From Albula goreensis (taxonomy: Eukaryota; Chordata; Actinopteri; Albuliformes; Albulidae), in NCBI GenBank assembly GCA_022829145.1, contig CM040758.1, forward strand, positions 27,115,967 through 27,179,966: 64,000 bases of DNA. The letters run 5' to 3'. The notes under the pieces are model-generated. The model did no database searches, had not been told where the DNA came from, and was given only the letters and a program-made list of their open reading frames with translations. Positions 24,881 to 35,959 of the stretch are shown in pieces. The stretch's first letter is position 1, and each line of letters opens with the position of its first letter. Position numbers and translations under genes: made by a program.

Positions 24881-25160
24881 CCAAGCACCACAGTGGGTAG
24901 CTGAATTACAGTCCCCTTTGAAAAACACCAGTTCCAGCACAAACACCAAACCCATGCACATCCACACATACAATATTACAGGGAGACTGCCCCATGTACT
25001 ATGCAATGTCCATGGGATCATATCAATCACTGATAATACACTTGCTGTAAGCTCCAATAAAGTGATAATCCTGTTTCCCTGCCCTTTGTCTCACTGCTAC
25101 ACAACCTCAGTCTCCCTTCATTTGCTCAGCCAGTCACAACAGAAACCACACCTCTCTTAC

Positions 25161-25274
25161 CTTCAGTCTTAGATATTCCTCTCCTTTTCCTCAGGTAGAT
25201 GAATATCCCCAGCAGAATAAATAAAACTCCAATCCCAGCACCAACCCCAGGACCAATCACAGCCATGGGATTCC
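25161..25274 (-). CDS. Gene B1 transmembrane exon
   Basis: Acceptor CTGTTTAAAG, donor GAAG|GTAAG, 114 nt, phase 1-1. It encodes a Gly-rich hydrophobic helix (VGAGIGVLFILLGIFIYL) followed by a basic stop-transfer RKRR. The helix resembles that of B2 (AGIGAGIGVIFILL), confirming paralogy. Confidence 0.8.
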
Positions 25275-25289
25275 CTTTAAACAGAGACA

Positions 25290-26005
25290 ATACAGATGGG
25301 TGAGCAGCAGCAGCAGTGTGCTGTAGTAGGACACAGTACAGATGGGTGAGCAGCAGCAGTGTGCTATAGTAGGACACAGTACAGATGGGTGAGCAGCAGC
25401 AGTGTGCTGTAGTAGGACACAGTACAGATGGGTGAGCAGCAGCAGTGTGCTGTAGTAGGACACAGTACAGATGGGTGAGCAGCAGCAGTGTGCTGTAGTA
25501 GGACACAGTACAGATGGGTGAGCAGCAGCAGCAGTGTGCTGTAGTAGGACACAGTACAGATGGGTGAGCAGCAGCAGTGTGCTGTAGTAGGACACAGTAC
25601 AGATGGGTGAGCAGCAGCAGTGTGCTGTTGTAGGACACAGTACAGATGGGTGAGCAGCAGCAGTGTGCTGTAGTAGGACACAGTACAGATGGGTGAGCAG
25701 CAGCAGTGTGCTGTAGTAGGACACAGTACAGATGGGTGAGCAGCAGCAGTGTGCTGTAGTAGGACACAGTACTGATGGGTGAGCAGCAGCAGTGTGCTGT
25801 AGTAGGACACAGTACAGATGGGTGAGCAGCAGCAGCGTGCTGTAGTAGGACACAGTACAGATGGGTGAGCAGCAGCAGTGTGCTGTAGTAGGACACAGTA
25901 CAGATGGGTGAGCAGCAGCAGTGTGCTGTAGTAGGACACAGTACAGATGGGTGAGCAGCAGCAGTGTGCTGTAGTAGGACACAGTACAGATGGGTGAGCA
26001 GCAGT
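25290..26005 (-). repeat. 43-bp minisatellite, about 17 units
   Basis: Unit with ACAGATGGGTGAGCAGCAGC and GTGTGCTGTAGTAGGACAC. It adjoins the B1 transmembrane exon on its 5' side, so the acceptor region of that exon borders it. Long open frames on the minus strand (HPSVLCPTTAHCCCS) are artefacts of a stop-free unit. Confidence 0.97.
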
Positions 26006-26200
26006 TGTATTAAAGCTGAAAGTGGAAAGCTCAAATTTGTAATCATTGTTTTTAAAAATGTTTTAAAAAAGTGAAGAGTAGTGTGCATATTTTGATGTCA
26101 AAATGCATACTTGGTATGAAAAATGGAAAAAAAGAAGGCAGGTATGAAATTGTAAGACAAGCCTGAGTTTGTGACAGTGTGGCAGAGACATGTCCCTCAC

Positions 26201-26299
26201 AGTAGAGATCTTCAGGTTTACCTGTGAATGTGCTGTTGCTGGTTGGGTTTGCAGCCAAACAGCTGGAGGTAAAGTTGAACTCTTCTGTTTTGGTCTGAT
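26201..26299 (-). CDS. Gene B1 remnant C2 exon (99 nt)
   Basis: Acceptor CTGCACAG as in the other C2 exons, then a deletion: the first two cysteines and the Trp strand are gone. What remains is SSCLAANPTSNST and KPEDLY, the F-G part of the domain. A donor TACT|GTGAGG gives 99 nt and keeps phase 1-1; CAG|GTAAAC at 26222 is an alternative. Intact paralogues are 264-300 nt. It cannot fold as an Ig domain. Confidence 0.6.
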
Positions 26300-26577
26300 C
26301 TGTGCAGAGACACAAAAGCAAGGAGAGCCTTCAGCACTGGTCAGTACGCACTGAGCCCTGACTCCACCCTGTGTGTGACAGAGCAGGGTGGCTCTTCATA
26401 GTTAGCTCACATATACAGCTAACACCACATGCTTTACACCTCATTTACACTCCACTTAAACACAAACACACACACACAGTGAACATCTCTCTCCAGTGAA
26501 TACAGAAAGATTGAATATCTGTCATTAATACAGCACAAAGCACAGTGAACACAGTGGTGATACTTACTGTACACAGT

Positions 26578-26857
26578 CAGCTGGTAGACACTGTATGATT
26601 TCTCCTCATCCTGATTCTGCACTTTATATTGTCCTTTATCCTCCATCTTCAGACGAGTGATGGAGAAGAGTCCAGTTCTGCTGTCCCACTGCACTCTGTC
26701 ACTGCCTGTGAAAGCTTTTTTTTTCACTTTGGCAATCTGATTTAAACCTTGTACCCTTGTAAGAAATCCTTGTTTTTCACTGCAGCTGGGAAAATGACCT
26801 TTCCTCCCATAATGCATTTCAGCACCTTCTCAGGTTCAGCAGAGGACCCATACACAT
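26578..26857 (-). pseudogene. Gene B1 V-like exon with frameshift
   Basis: The first part reads LKCIMGGKVIFPAAVK and runs into a stop. The second part, in another frame, reads QIAKV, then FTGSDRVQWDSRTGLFSIT, and ends with YQLTVY and the donor TACA|GTAAGT. Paralogues are 294 and 309 nt and open throughout. The domain lacks the B- and F-strand cysteines, as in CD2/SLAM V domains. Confidence 0.7.
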
Positions 26858-28049
26858 CTAGAGAGAGAGAGAGAGAGGTGGAGGAGACTATTGGATCTCT
26901 TTTATTATATGTACTGACCAAAAATCACTAAAAACACACATAAAAATACAATTAGCAGAATGAAATCCATCAAAGGAAAAGAAGCCAGAGAACACAGACA
27001 CATGTGCATTACAAAAAACAACATGAGGACCGCTGTGAGAGAAAATAAAGTCTATCAGGTGACTCAGTGACGATACTGGCTCTCCCTTTAGCCACACAAA
27101 CACATTCACACACTCTCCACAGCCCCTTAAAATCCCTCAACATTCTTTATTTTATCACAGAGACTTCCCCAATCCTGTAAGACATGTGCATCCTCATATA
27201 AGAATCTGAAGATTCTCCAAAGATCCTGATTTAGATTTTTTCTGAAGACAAATTCATGTGCATAATAATAAGAATAATAATAATAATCATAATCATAATC
27301 ATAAATAATCATCACCCTTTTTAGGGTGTATTGCCATAAGGAATGGAGATATGTTTCTTATGACCAGTAAAATGGCTGACAGTGAAGGATGTGAGACTCT
27401 GTTGTAAGATATGTTGCAGTGTTCACATGGCTTGGCATTTACACTTACGCTCATATTCATGGACATTCTCATAATTTTCACAGAATTAAATCAATTATTC
27501 ATGACTTATTTCACTGATATAGTAAGTCTTTTAAACCACTAAGTAAAGTCACTAAAATGACTTAGTAAGTGTTTGGGGTGACTGAGTAAGTCGTGTAAAA
27601 CCATTCAAATGACTTAATAACTGTTTTTAATAAAATCTTAGCAATTATCTCTGAGACAGGAAATGCCATACCTTTGAGCATAAACCACCTGTACAGTCCC
27701 ATAATAATTTAAATTACCTTGAGGAAACACACACCAAACTGTGACAGCAAACTGTTCTAATAACATTCTTGGAAAATACTTCTCAGAATTAGTCAGGAAA
27801 GTAATCCTAAAATAAACTGCCATTTATTTTATAAATGTATTTATAAATATAATTTCCACAGAGAAACTACAAGTAGCCAAATGAAAGTATTTTTGAAATA
27901 CATTTTCTTCCTGTTTCTACAGAACAGTTCATAATACAATATCTTAATAGAATAATGTTAAGAAAATTATTTTGCCACCAACTGTCATTTCTATGACGAT
28001 TAGTGGCAAAATAACACATTGTGACAGCTGAAACCTTCAGAGATAAAAC

Positions 28050-28615
28050 AGTTACAGATACACTGGGGTCCAAAAGTCTGAGACCACTCGTGGAAGAGCT
28101 TCTGTATTGCATTCCTTTATAAATTTATTAAACATTTTTAAATGACAAATTATATTAACAGTTTGAGTGAAAGGTTGTATCTTTGAAAAATGAACATGAA
28201 TTTCAGAATGTTTTAGTTTTCAGTATGTCCCCTTTTGCTTTAATGACAGGGTTCACTGGAGCTGGCATGGGCTCCATAGTTATGTCCAAAACCTGATGAT
28301 CCATGTTATCCCATGGTCTTTAAGTGCTGAAAACGTTTAAATGATCCCATAAGTTAAACTTTAAGTGACCCCATAAATGTTCGATGGGGTCTGACCTTTT
28401 CTTAAAAGGAATTGACAGGGTCACTGTCACTAATTTGTTTACATTTAACCTAGAAATAGTACGGAATCTTAAACATTTCTTCTTCATTTTAAATGTCAGA
28501 ACTTTTCTTCGTTTAAAAGGTTTCAAAATCCTAAAACTTTTGGATTATTTCTAGGTTAACTTGGAAAAAAGTTTGAAAAAAAATGTTCCAGACCTTTGTA
28601 CCACACTGTATGTAT
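28050..28615 (-). mobile_element. Tc1-like transposon remnant
   Basis: Ends are imperfect inverted repeats: CACTGGGGTCCAAAAGTCTG at about 28062 and, reversed, CAGTGTGGTACAAAGGTCTG at about 28610. Inside, a minus-strand fragment reads DPIEHLWGHLK, the C-terminal signature of Tc1 transposases. About 560 bp, so internally deleted and non-autonomous. It lies in the first intron of B1. Confidence 0.65.
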
Positions 28616-28729
28616 AATTGTCTGTATGAATTCATATTCCAAAATAATGATATAATAACAGCTTACAGGTATTTTGACAGTTATAAATATTATTTGTCAA
28701 TTTGCCTAAAAGAAGAAAAGAAGTCTTAC

Positions 28730-28772
28730 CAGAAAGCCAGAGAAGACCCAGAAGAACAGTCATGTGTCTCAT
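28730..28772 (-). CDS. Gene B1 signal-peptide exon
   Basis: ATG at 28772, 43 nt to donor CTG|GTAAGAC: MRHMTVLLGLLWLSG, a short hydrophobic signal core. Length and phase are identical to the first exons of B2 and B3. Confidence 0.75.
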
Positions 28773-29394
28773 CGCTGCAACTGTCGATGAAGTATCTCAG
28801 TTTGAAAGAGCCAGGCTGTTTGGACGTTTCTGCTTCATACTTTATCGGGTTTCACACATACAGACGCAAACCCCTCCTCCTTTTAATGAAAGTTTGTTTT
28901 GTAGCTTTAAAGTAAGATTCAGTTCCTTCTCCTTAATCCTGATTTGCTTATGCCCTGCATTTCCATCACCCCAGCATAATATGAACTCCCTGCAATATTT
29001 TTCATATTCTCAGACTTGTTGTAATATACCATTTAACTTTAAAAGGAGCAACAGAAGTGTAATGTGTCCAGCAACTATTTCCTAATTCTTTTTCACAAAA
29101 TAAATTTTCATTTATTTTCACATGTTAACCATGTGACATTTGACAATTTTGTTCATCAGAAATAATAAAACAGCATTTCTCTACACTGTTTATATGGTAC
29201 ATGAGTTCATTAGTATGCTTGAACATGCCTCAGTTTGTTTCAGTTCAATTTAATTGTATTTAGTGCCTTTTTAATATGTAGTGTTTAAAAATAACAGCAG
29301 GTAACAGGCAGCACGACCTGATGAAAGCTGTGTGCTGCAGGAGGTCAGCAGTGAGCCCATAATTCACATGTCTGGAGTGTGTGAATGATGCACT
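28773..29394. other. Gap: upstream region of B1
   Basis: AT-rich DNA that should contain the B1 promoter. I see no convincing TATA box or strong factor site. Confidence 0.35.
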
Positions 29395-29942
29395 TCTAGC
29401 CACAAAGAGAGCATGCATGTAGGGTGTACCACAGAGCGTGCCTGCATGCAGGGTACACCACAGCGCGTGCATGCATGGAAGGCACCCCACAGACAGTGCA
29501 TGCATGCAGGGCACGCCATAGAGAGTGCATGCATGCAGGGCACACCATAGAGAGTGCATGCATGTAGGACGTGTTACAGAGAGAGAATGCGTGCAGGGCA
29601 TGCCACAGAGAGTGCATGAATGAAGGGCATGCCACAGAAAGTGCATGCATGTAGGGCGTGCCACAGAGAGTGCATGCATGCAGGGCACCCCACAGAGAGT
29701 GCATGCATGCAGGGCACCCCACAGAGAGTGCATGCATGTAGGGCGTGCCACAGAGAGTGCATGCATGCAGGGCATGCCACAGAGAGTGCATGCATGTAGG
29801 ACGTGCTACAGAGAGAGAATGCATGCAAGGCATGCCACAGAGAGTGCATGCATGCAGGGCACCCCACAGAGAGTGCATGCATGTAGGGTGTGCCACAGAG
29901 AGTGAATGCATGCAAGGCATGCCACAGAGAGTGCATGCATAC
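29395..29942 (+). repeat. 30-bp minisatellite, about 18 units
   Basis: Unit with GAGTGCATGCATGCAGGGCA and CCACAGA; each contains the alternating purine-pyrimidine run GTGCATGCATG. Open frames on both strands (such as MHALSVARPTC) are repeat artefacts. Confidence 0.97.
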
Positions 29943-30476
29943 TAGTCAGTTCTTAATACTGCTCTGCACCCATACCCCATCTACACTTCTGCAAACCCTG
30001 TTTTGTGCAAGAAAGGAAGGCTCAATCGTGTCTGTTTTAAGACATTAGGCCACAGATTCCTGTTATTCGAAACTGAAAACAGCTGCATATTTCCTTGGCA
30101 GAGAAAACTTAAAATAAGTCTGTAAGAATAATATAAAAATATTGAAAATCAAAATAAAGCAAGGGATGTAAGTTCTGTCACCTTAGTTATACTTAGCGAA
30201 GCCCTCTTCCCCTTGTGTAAAGAATGTCATACATGCATGCTATATCTTACACTTTGTCTCCCTCTAGTGATCAAAAGAAAAGAAACCATCCCATTGACAA
30301 CTTCTTTTAAATGTGAACTTTGGCCGCTCAAGTCTTGCTTAAAATACAACTCAACTATTTTATTAGATTACTCTTCATTTTATTTTAAAAGAACAATATT
30401 AATGTACAAGCCATATTTATGTTACAGGTACAACCACATCCATCGCAGTAACCGAGGAAAAGAAACATGTGAACAT
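29943..30476. other. Gap between the 30-bp array and B2
   Basis: AT-rich unique DNA, no supported gene. The reverse-strand AATAAA at 30477-30482 is a plausible B2 polyadenylation signal, about 0.5 kb past its stop. Confidence 0.35.
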
Positions 30477-30986
30477 TTTATTCTGTATTGTTTTCAGTGT
30501 ATCTGCGCTGCCGTCCTCCATGTTGTTTCCATAGCAGCGGCTCAGGGTGTGGGGCCTCCTGGGGCCCCCTGTCTCTCTGTGCAGTGGTGACCTGCAGCCT
30601 GCGGGCCCTGGGTTACAGAACAGGCTGAAGGAGAGGGAGGAAGCAATAGACAACCATCAGCCACAATTACACACAATTACAGCGCAAGCTGACTCACCCC
30701 GTGTAACACATCCTGAGATTGTACATACTGCAGTTATACTGTCTAAGTTATTTTATAAGAATATAGGTACCATATAATCTAGCACAGTGGCCCTGAAGAG
30801 CCACAGCCTCTGCCAGGTATTGGTTTGACCCTGGATTCCACAAACAGTTCAAATTACACTCAAGGTTCTGTGTGGTAAGTATTGTATCATAAGTACCCTC
30901 ATTTGGACTGTCAATCACTAGAGAGTTCACACCTCTTTTTCTCTAATGTGGGCTGTCAGTCACTGCGGAAACCACACCTCTCTTAC

Positions 30987-31089
30987 CTTCATCTTGTCCT
31001 CAGGTAGACATATGTCCCTGACAAAAGTATGAATATAACTCCAATCCCAGCTCCAATCCCAGCTACCAGGGGTGTGCGGATGTCTCTGT
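30987..31089 (-). CDS. Gene B2 transmembrane exon with early stop
   Basis: Acceptor CTGTAACAG. Encodes TPLVAGIGAGIGVIFILL and then VYLRTR and TGA, followed two bases later by the donor GTAAGA. Relative to B1 about 17 nt are missing between CTGAGGA and the donor, which brings the stop into frame. Confidence 0.75.
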
Positions 31090-34000
31090 CTGTTACAGAG
31101 AGACAGAGCAGACTGGTGAGCAGCAGTGTTAGCTCCGCCCCCTGCACTGGTGAGCAGCAATGTTAGCTCCGTCCCCTGCATTGGTGAGCAGCAGTATTAG
31201 CTCCGCCCCATGCACTGGTGAGCAGCAGTGTTAGCTCCGCCCCCTGCACTGGTGAGCAGCAATGTTAGCTCCGCCCCCTGCATTGGTGAGCAGCAGTATT
31301 AGCTCCGCCCCATGCACTGGTGAGCAGCAGTGTTAGCTACGCCCCCTGCATTGGTGAGCAGCAGTATTAGCTCCGCCCCCTGCACTGATGAGCAGCAGTA
31401 TAAGCTCCGAACCATGCACTGGTGAGCAGCAGTGTTAGCTCCGCCCCCTGCACTGGTGAGCAGCAGTGTTAGCTCCGCCCCCTGCACTGGTGACCAGCGG
31501 TGTTAGCTCCGGCCCCTGCATTGGTGATTGACATATGACACACCAGATCATAACAGAGTGATTGTAGCACAGGGCTGTAGTATACTGGTAGCCACAGACT
31601 GCATGTGTTAGCTCCTTTTCCTAAGGACATTATAAGGTTCAGTGTAGGGCTGATCTTTTGTCTTATGCTCACAAAACCCACCTCACACAATGCCTCTTCC
31701 TATCTGTTTGTACTTTTTCATATAGTGCACATTTCCTGTGCCCTGTTACACTGTCACAGAGTCTCACCAAAGCAGAACTCTTCAGGGTTAACTGTGACCG
31801 TCTTGTTGCTGACTGGGTTTGCAGCCACACAGCTGTAGGGGGCGCTGTTCTCTTCTATCTCCAGAGGGAGAGACAGGGGGGTGTTGGGATCAGGGCTGCT
31901 GGTGGAGTCCAGTGACTCCCCCTCTCTCTGCCAGGACAGGGTGACCTCTCTCCCGTTCTCCACAGAGCACAGCACACTGCAGGTGGGTTTCATCTTGTTC
32001 CTGCTGGACACTTGAGGTGTGGACACTGGATCTGTGCAGAGAAAAGTTGTCATACTTTGTAACATTAAAATATATCCACTTATTAATTAGTTTCTGTCTT
32101 GTGGTACGATTATCAGAACAGTGTTCAGTCGGTAGTGACAAACCTGAGCACAAAACAGAGGAGCGAGTATGATAAACTATAATACAATGATGACAACATA
32201 ATATTTATAATGACTAGCTATACTATATTATCACCACCAATGACTGTAATTTTTATATATTTGCAGGCATTGTATGATTTTTTTTTTTTTTTTAATCCCA
32301 AAAATTGTTTGCAGGTGGATCTCTGAAGTATCCATTAGTGCTGCACACTGGTGTAGCCATAGCAACTCTGGCATTGGTAGGGTCCATCTTAGAATCAAGA
32401 TTCTGGCCAGTCCCATCAGCCTGGTTTTATAACCCCTTGCTTCTAAATACTTTGTTCTGAGTGTGCGGCCCTTGACTTGGCGACAGTGAAACTTGAACAT
32501 AGTTTCTTGCACCTCATAAACACACATTGGAGTTCAACATCTGTAAAGGTTTGTCACATCCGACCATGTTTGTCTACCTTTGAACAAAGCATTGGACTCC
32601 CACCTGTTTGCTTTGTTTACTTTTCATTGGCAAACCAAACCTGCTAGCTTTTCCATGCTAGCATAATTACTGTTTAAGCAGTGTAATCTTTACTGGCTGG
32701 TGTAACTCTACAAAGAATAGGTCACTTCTTGGATTCTTATGTTTTCATATTTACACATTTTATTACATATCTAAGACAGATATATGGTTATTAGTCTGGA
32801 TATCTTGCGACCTAAAAAAAGTTGGATATGTATGACTTGTGAAAAAATAGATGCAGTGCAATGACATATCCAGATCTCCTCATCTCCATCTCATACAAAC
32901 TCAAGCAGCAGAAGTTAAGCTACAGAACTGATACAATGTTAAGTAACATTACTCAAATCTTTATGACTATTTTAGGTCATTACAAACCATTTATGAGCAT
33001 CATATATTTTTTGTAACCTGAGAAAAAGAATCTAATTTTATGACTTTATCCTCTTTGGTGCTGACATGTTGCTTGGTTGGCTCACACTAAAAGCTCTCTG
33101 GTTACTGTGCGGCTCTGGGATGGTCCATAGGTCTTTATGCTTCACAGAGCTTGTGATCAAGAGCTAGCTGGCCCTATGTGAAGCTAGCTAACACTATCTG
33201 AAGCTAGCTGGCCCTATGTGAAGCTAGCTAACCCTATCTGAAGCTAGCTGACCCTATCTAAAGCTAGCTAACCCTATTTGAAGCTAGCTGGCCCTGTTTG
33301 AAGCTAGCTGACCCTATTTGAAGCTAGCTGACCCTATGTGAAGCTAGCTAACCCTATCTGAAGCTAGCTGACCCTATCTAAAGCTAGCTAACCCTATTTG
33401 AAGCTAGCTGGCCCTGTTTGAAGCTAGCTGACCCTATTTGAAGCTAGCTGGCCCTATCTGAAGCTAGCTAACCCTATTTGAAGCTAGCTGGCCCTGTTTG
33501 AAGCTAGCTGACCCTATTTGAAGCTAGCTGGCCCTATCTAAAGCTAGCTAACCCTATTTGAAGCTAGCTGACCCTGTTTGAAGCTAGTTAACCCGATTTG
33601 AAGCTAGCTGACCCCATGTGAAGCTAGCTAACCCTATCTAAAGCTAGCTGGCCCTATGTGAAGGTAGCTGACCCTATTTGAAGCCAGCTGGCCCTATGTG
33701 AAGCTAGCTGACCCTATGTGAAGCTAGCTGACCCTATCTGAAGCTAGCTGACCCTGTTTGAAGCTAGCTAACCCGATTTGAAGCTAGCTGACCCCATGTG
33801 AAGCTAGCTAACCCTATCTAAAGCTAGCTGGCCCTATGTGAAGGTAGCTGACCCTATCTGAAGCTAGCTGACCCTTTTTGAAGGTAGCTAACCCTATTTG
33901 AAGCTAGCTGGCCCTATCTGAAGCTAGCTAACCCTATTTGAAGCTAGCTGGCCCTATCTGAAGCTAGCTGACCCTGTTTGAAGCTAGCTAACCCTGTTTG

Positions 34001-35959
34001 AAGCTAGCTGACCCTATCTGAAGCTAGCTGACCCTGTTTGAAGCTAGCTGACCCTATTTGAAGCTAGCTGACCCTATGTGACGCTAGCTGGCCCTATCTG
34101 AAGCTAGCTAACCCTATTTGAAGCTAGCTGGCCCTGTTTGAAGCTAGCTAACCCTATTTGAAGCTAGCTGGCCCTATTTGAAGCTAGCTGCTCCATGCCA
34201 GTTTCTTCCTGGTTTACAGGATGATTTTGCGATGTAATAGAAACGCTGAAGAGAACGTTTAGATATCTGTTAGTGCAAAAATGTCATATTTTGTAAATCT
34301 GGAAAGGACAGAGAAATTTTGTTTAATTGTTTATGTGTTTACTTCCATTCATATCCTACATCATTTTCCCAGTGTTAAAACTGCTTTTCTTTATATCTGG
34401 CTGTAATATTAATCTGATTATTACATACTCTGACAAGAATTCATTTTGTGCCTTTGTGCTGTTTTAGAGGCCTTACAGTGTCTCACCAAAGCAGTACTCT
34501 TCAGGTTTGACTGTGACTGTCTTGTTGATGGCTGGGTTTGCAGCCACACAGCTGTAGGGGGCGCTGTTCTCTTCTATCTCCAGAGGGAGAGACAGGGGGG
34601 TGTTGAGATCAGGGCTGCTGGTGTTTGACAGTGTCTCCCCTCTCTCTGCCAGGACAGGGTGACCTCTCTCCCGTTCTCCACAGAGCACAGCACACTGCAG
34701 GTGAGTTTCATCTTCTTCCTGCTGGACACTTGAGGTGTGGACACTGGATCTGTGCAGAGACACAAAAGCAAGGAGAGCCTTCAGCACTGGTCAGTACACA
34801 CTGAGCCCTGTCTCCACCCTGTGTGTGACAGAGCAGGGTGGATCTTCATAGTTAGCTCACATATGCAGCTAACACCACATGTTTTACACCTTGTTTACAC
34901 TCCACTTAAACACATACACATGGTGAGTATCTCTATAGGATACGGAAGCAGTGAATATCTCATTGATGCACTAAGGAGAGTGATCACAGTGCAGATACTT
35001 ACTGTAAACACTCAGCTGGTATATGTAGACTAATTCCTTATGCCTCTCCATATTCTCAACTCTGTACTCTCCAGAATCCTCCATCTTCAGCCCAGTGATG
35101 GAGAAGAATCCAGTGCTGTTGTCCCACTGCAGTCTGCCACTGACAGTGTCAATATCAACGTAGGCAGTAGCTCTGATCACCCTGGCAGTCTGGCTGCCAT
35201 TTATGAAGAGCAGTCCATTCCGTCTCACTACAGCTGGGAAAGTAACAGTCTCTCCCAGAATGCATTTCAGCTCCTTTATCTCAGCAAACTGGGCAAAGGA
35301 CACACCCACAACTGGAGATAGAGAAATGACATTGGTTCAGTTCGAGGTATAAACACCATGTCATACAGATAACTGATCCGCTCATTAGCAGGTATGTCAG
35401 AGGAATTAAGCACAGGTGTGGTCGGGTTATAGTGTGTTCTGGTAGTTGCTGTTCATATTGTTCCATTATAAAATGAGTACATATACAATTCTGCTCTAGG
35501 ATAACTAAAATAGTATGTGCTAGATTAATTGTGCTGTGCTAGGGTAACTAAATACACACTGAATCTGTGCTTGACTAATTCAAAACACATGCCTTTTCTG
35601 TGGTAGGGTAACTACATACACACTATGAGCCTGCACCAGGATATCTAAATACACACCATCACTTGGTCAGCTCAGTGGCAGTTTTCTCTCACCAATTCTC
35701 ACACCAGAACTACATATCTGAGCAGATTTGTGTCAACAATAAAACCCTTGCAAGTTCATGTCTCGTCTTTGGAATTTAATAACTGAACAATCACAGTGCG
35801 ACCATGTACTATCCATATATCCATATTCTGCCCTAATAATATCTTTTCCCAAAACAGTATTGTTTTATTGTGTGTATATTTTGTGAATAAAACTCAAAAG
35901 AGAATAAAAGTCCTACCACAAAACTCGAGAAGGACCAGAAAGACAGCAGTGTGTCCCAT
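30989..35959 (-). CDS. Gene B2: SLAM/CD2-like receptor, V-C2(-C2)-TM with minimal tail
   Basis: Exons: signal 35917-35959, V 35003-35311, C2a 34487-34749 (263 nt, frameshifted), C2b 31768-32031 (264 nt, intact), TM 30987-31089 with stop TGA at 30989-30991. If C2a is skipped, all phases agree and the product is 238 residues: signal, V, one C2, a Gly-rich helix and the tail YLRTR. If C2a is included the frame is lost. Skipping would restore the ordinary two-domain plan. The tail is only about five residues, so it cannot signal itself; a ligand or decoy role is inference. The C2a defect is one missing C in a homopolymer and could be a sequencing error. Confidence 0.65.
31100..31525 (-). repeat. 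34-bp minisatellite, about 12 units
   Basis: Unit with CTCCGCCCCCTGCACTGGTG and AGCAGCAGTGTTAG. It sits immediately 5' of the B2 transmembrane exon, the position held by the unrelated 43-bp array in B1. Confidence 0.95.
31768..32031 (-). CDS. Gene B2 second C2 exon (intact)
   Basis: 264 nt, phase 1-1, acceptor CTGTGCAG, donor CTTTG|GTGAGAC. Four cysteines in the SLAM-type C2 pattern: CSVLCSVENGREVTLSW, then YSCVAANPVSNKT and EEFC. No frame defect. It is very similar to the first C2 exon and to that of B3, indicating recent exon duplication. Confidence 0.85.
32040..33150. other. Gap: B2 intron between the two C2 exons
   Basis: Non-coding, AT-rich, with a poly-T run at about 32278-32294. No further exon was recognised. 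Confidence 0.4.
33155..34195 (+). repeat. 20-bp minisatellite, about 52 units
   Basis: Unit AAGCTAGCTGACCCTATTTG with GGCCC and AACCC variants. Each unit contains AGCTAGCT, an 8-bp palindrome. It lies inside the B2 intron between the duplicated C2 exons. Confidence 0.97.
34487..34749 (-). pseudogene. Gene B2 first C2 exon (1-nt deletion)
   Basis: Begins KMKLTCSVLCSVENGREV, then changes frame after SWQREG, where the plus-strand run CCCC replaces the CCCCC of the paralogues. The second half continues in another frame (LSLPLEIEENSAPYSCVAAN). 263 nt instead of 264 confirms a single lost base. Confidence 0.75.
35003..35311 (-). CDS. Gene B2 V-like exon
   Basis: 309 nt, phase 1-1, fully open. Key parts: IKELKCILGETVTFPAVV, FINGSQTARVI, GRLQWDNSTGFFSITGLKM, EDSGEYRVEN, YQLSVY. 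B- and F-strand cysteines are replaced (TFP and YRV), the hallmark of CD2/SLAM V domains. One unpaired Cys remains in KC(I/L). The SGRLQWDNSTG stretch resembles the FKGRVRLDPQSG region of CD48-like proteins. Confidence 0.85.
35312..35916. other. Gap: B2 first intron
   Basis: No repeat or exon recognised; short recurring phrases such as GCTAGGGTAACTA. Confidence 0.4.
35917..35959 (-). CDS. Gene B2 signal-peptide exon
   Basis: ATG at 35959, 43 nt to donor GTG|GTAGGAC: MGHTAVFLVLLEFCG. Same length and phase as B1 and B3. Confidence 0.75.

Larger units (their letters stand above)
23950..28772 (-). pseudogene. Gene B1: SLAM/CD2-like receptor with broken V and truncated C2
   Basis: Exons on the minus strand: signal 28730-28772, V 26578-26857, remnant C2 26201-26299, transmembrane 25161-25274, tail 24013-24074 and possibly a terminal exon at 23950-23967. 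The order and the 43-nt signal exon match B2 and B3, and the V-C2 intron is nearly the same sequence in all three. The V exon is 280 nt, so not divisible by three, and changes frame near 26740-26765. The C2 exon has lost about 165 nt. The C2-to-TM phases remain compatible, so a transcript lacking the V exon would stay open. It is a pseudogene unless the V frameshift is an assembly error. In the family such proteins are leukocyte surface receptors or ligands. Confidence 0.6.

Noticed and set aside
25257-26088. Cys-rich long open frames on the minus strand
   Set aside because: They run through the 43-bp array. Only the end that reads into the B1 membrane exon is real coding sequence.
29260-29945. 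Long open frames on both strands with MHAL/CMHSLW repeats
   Set aside because: The 30-bp unit is stop-free in several frames on both strands at once.
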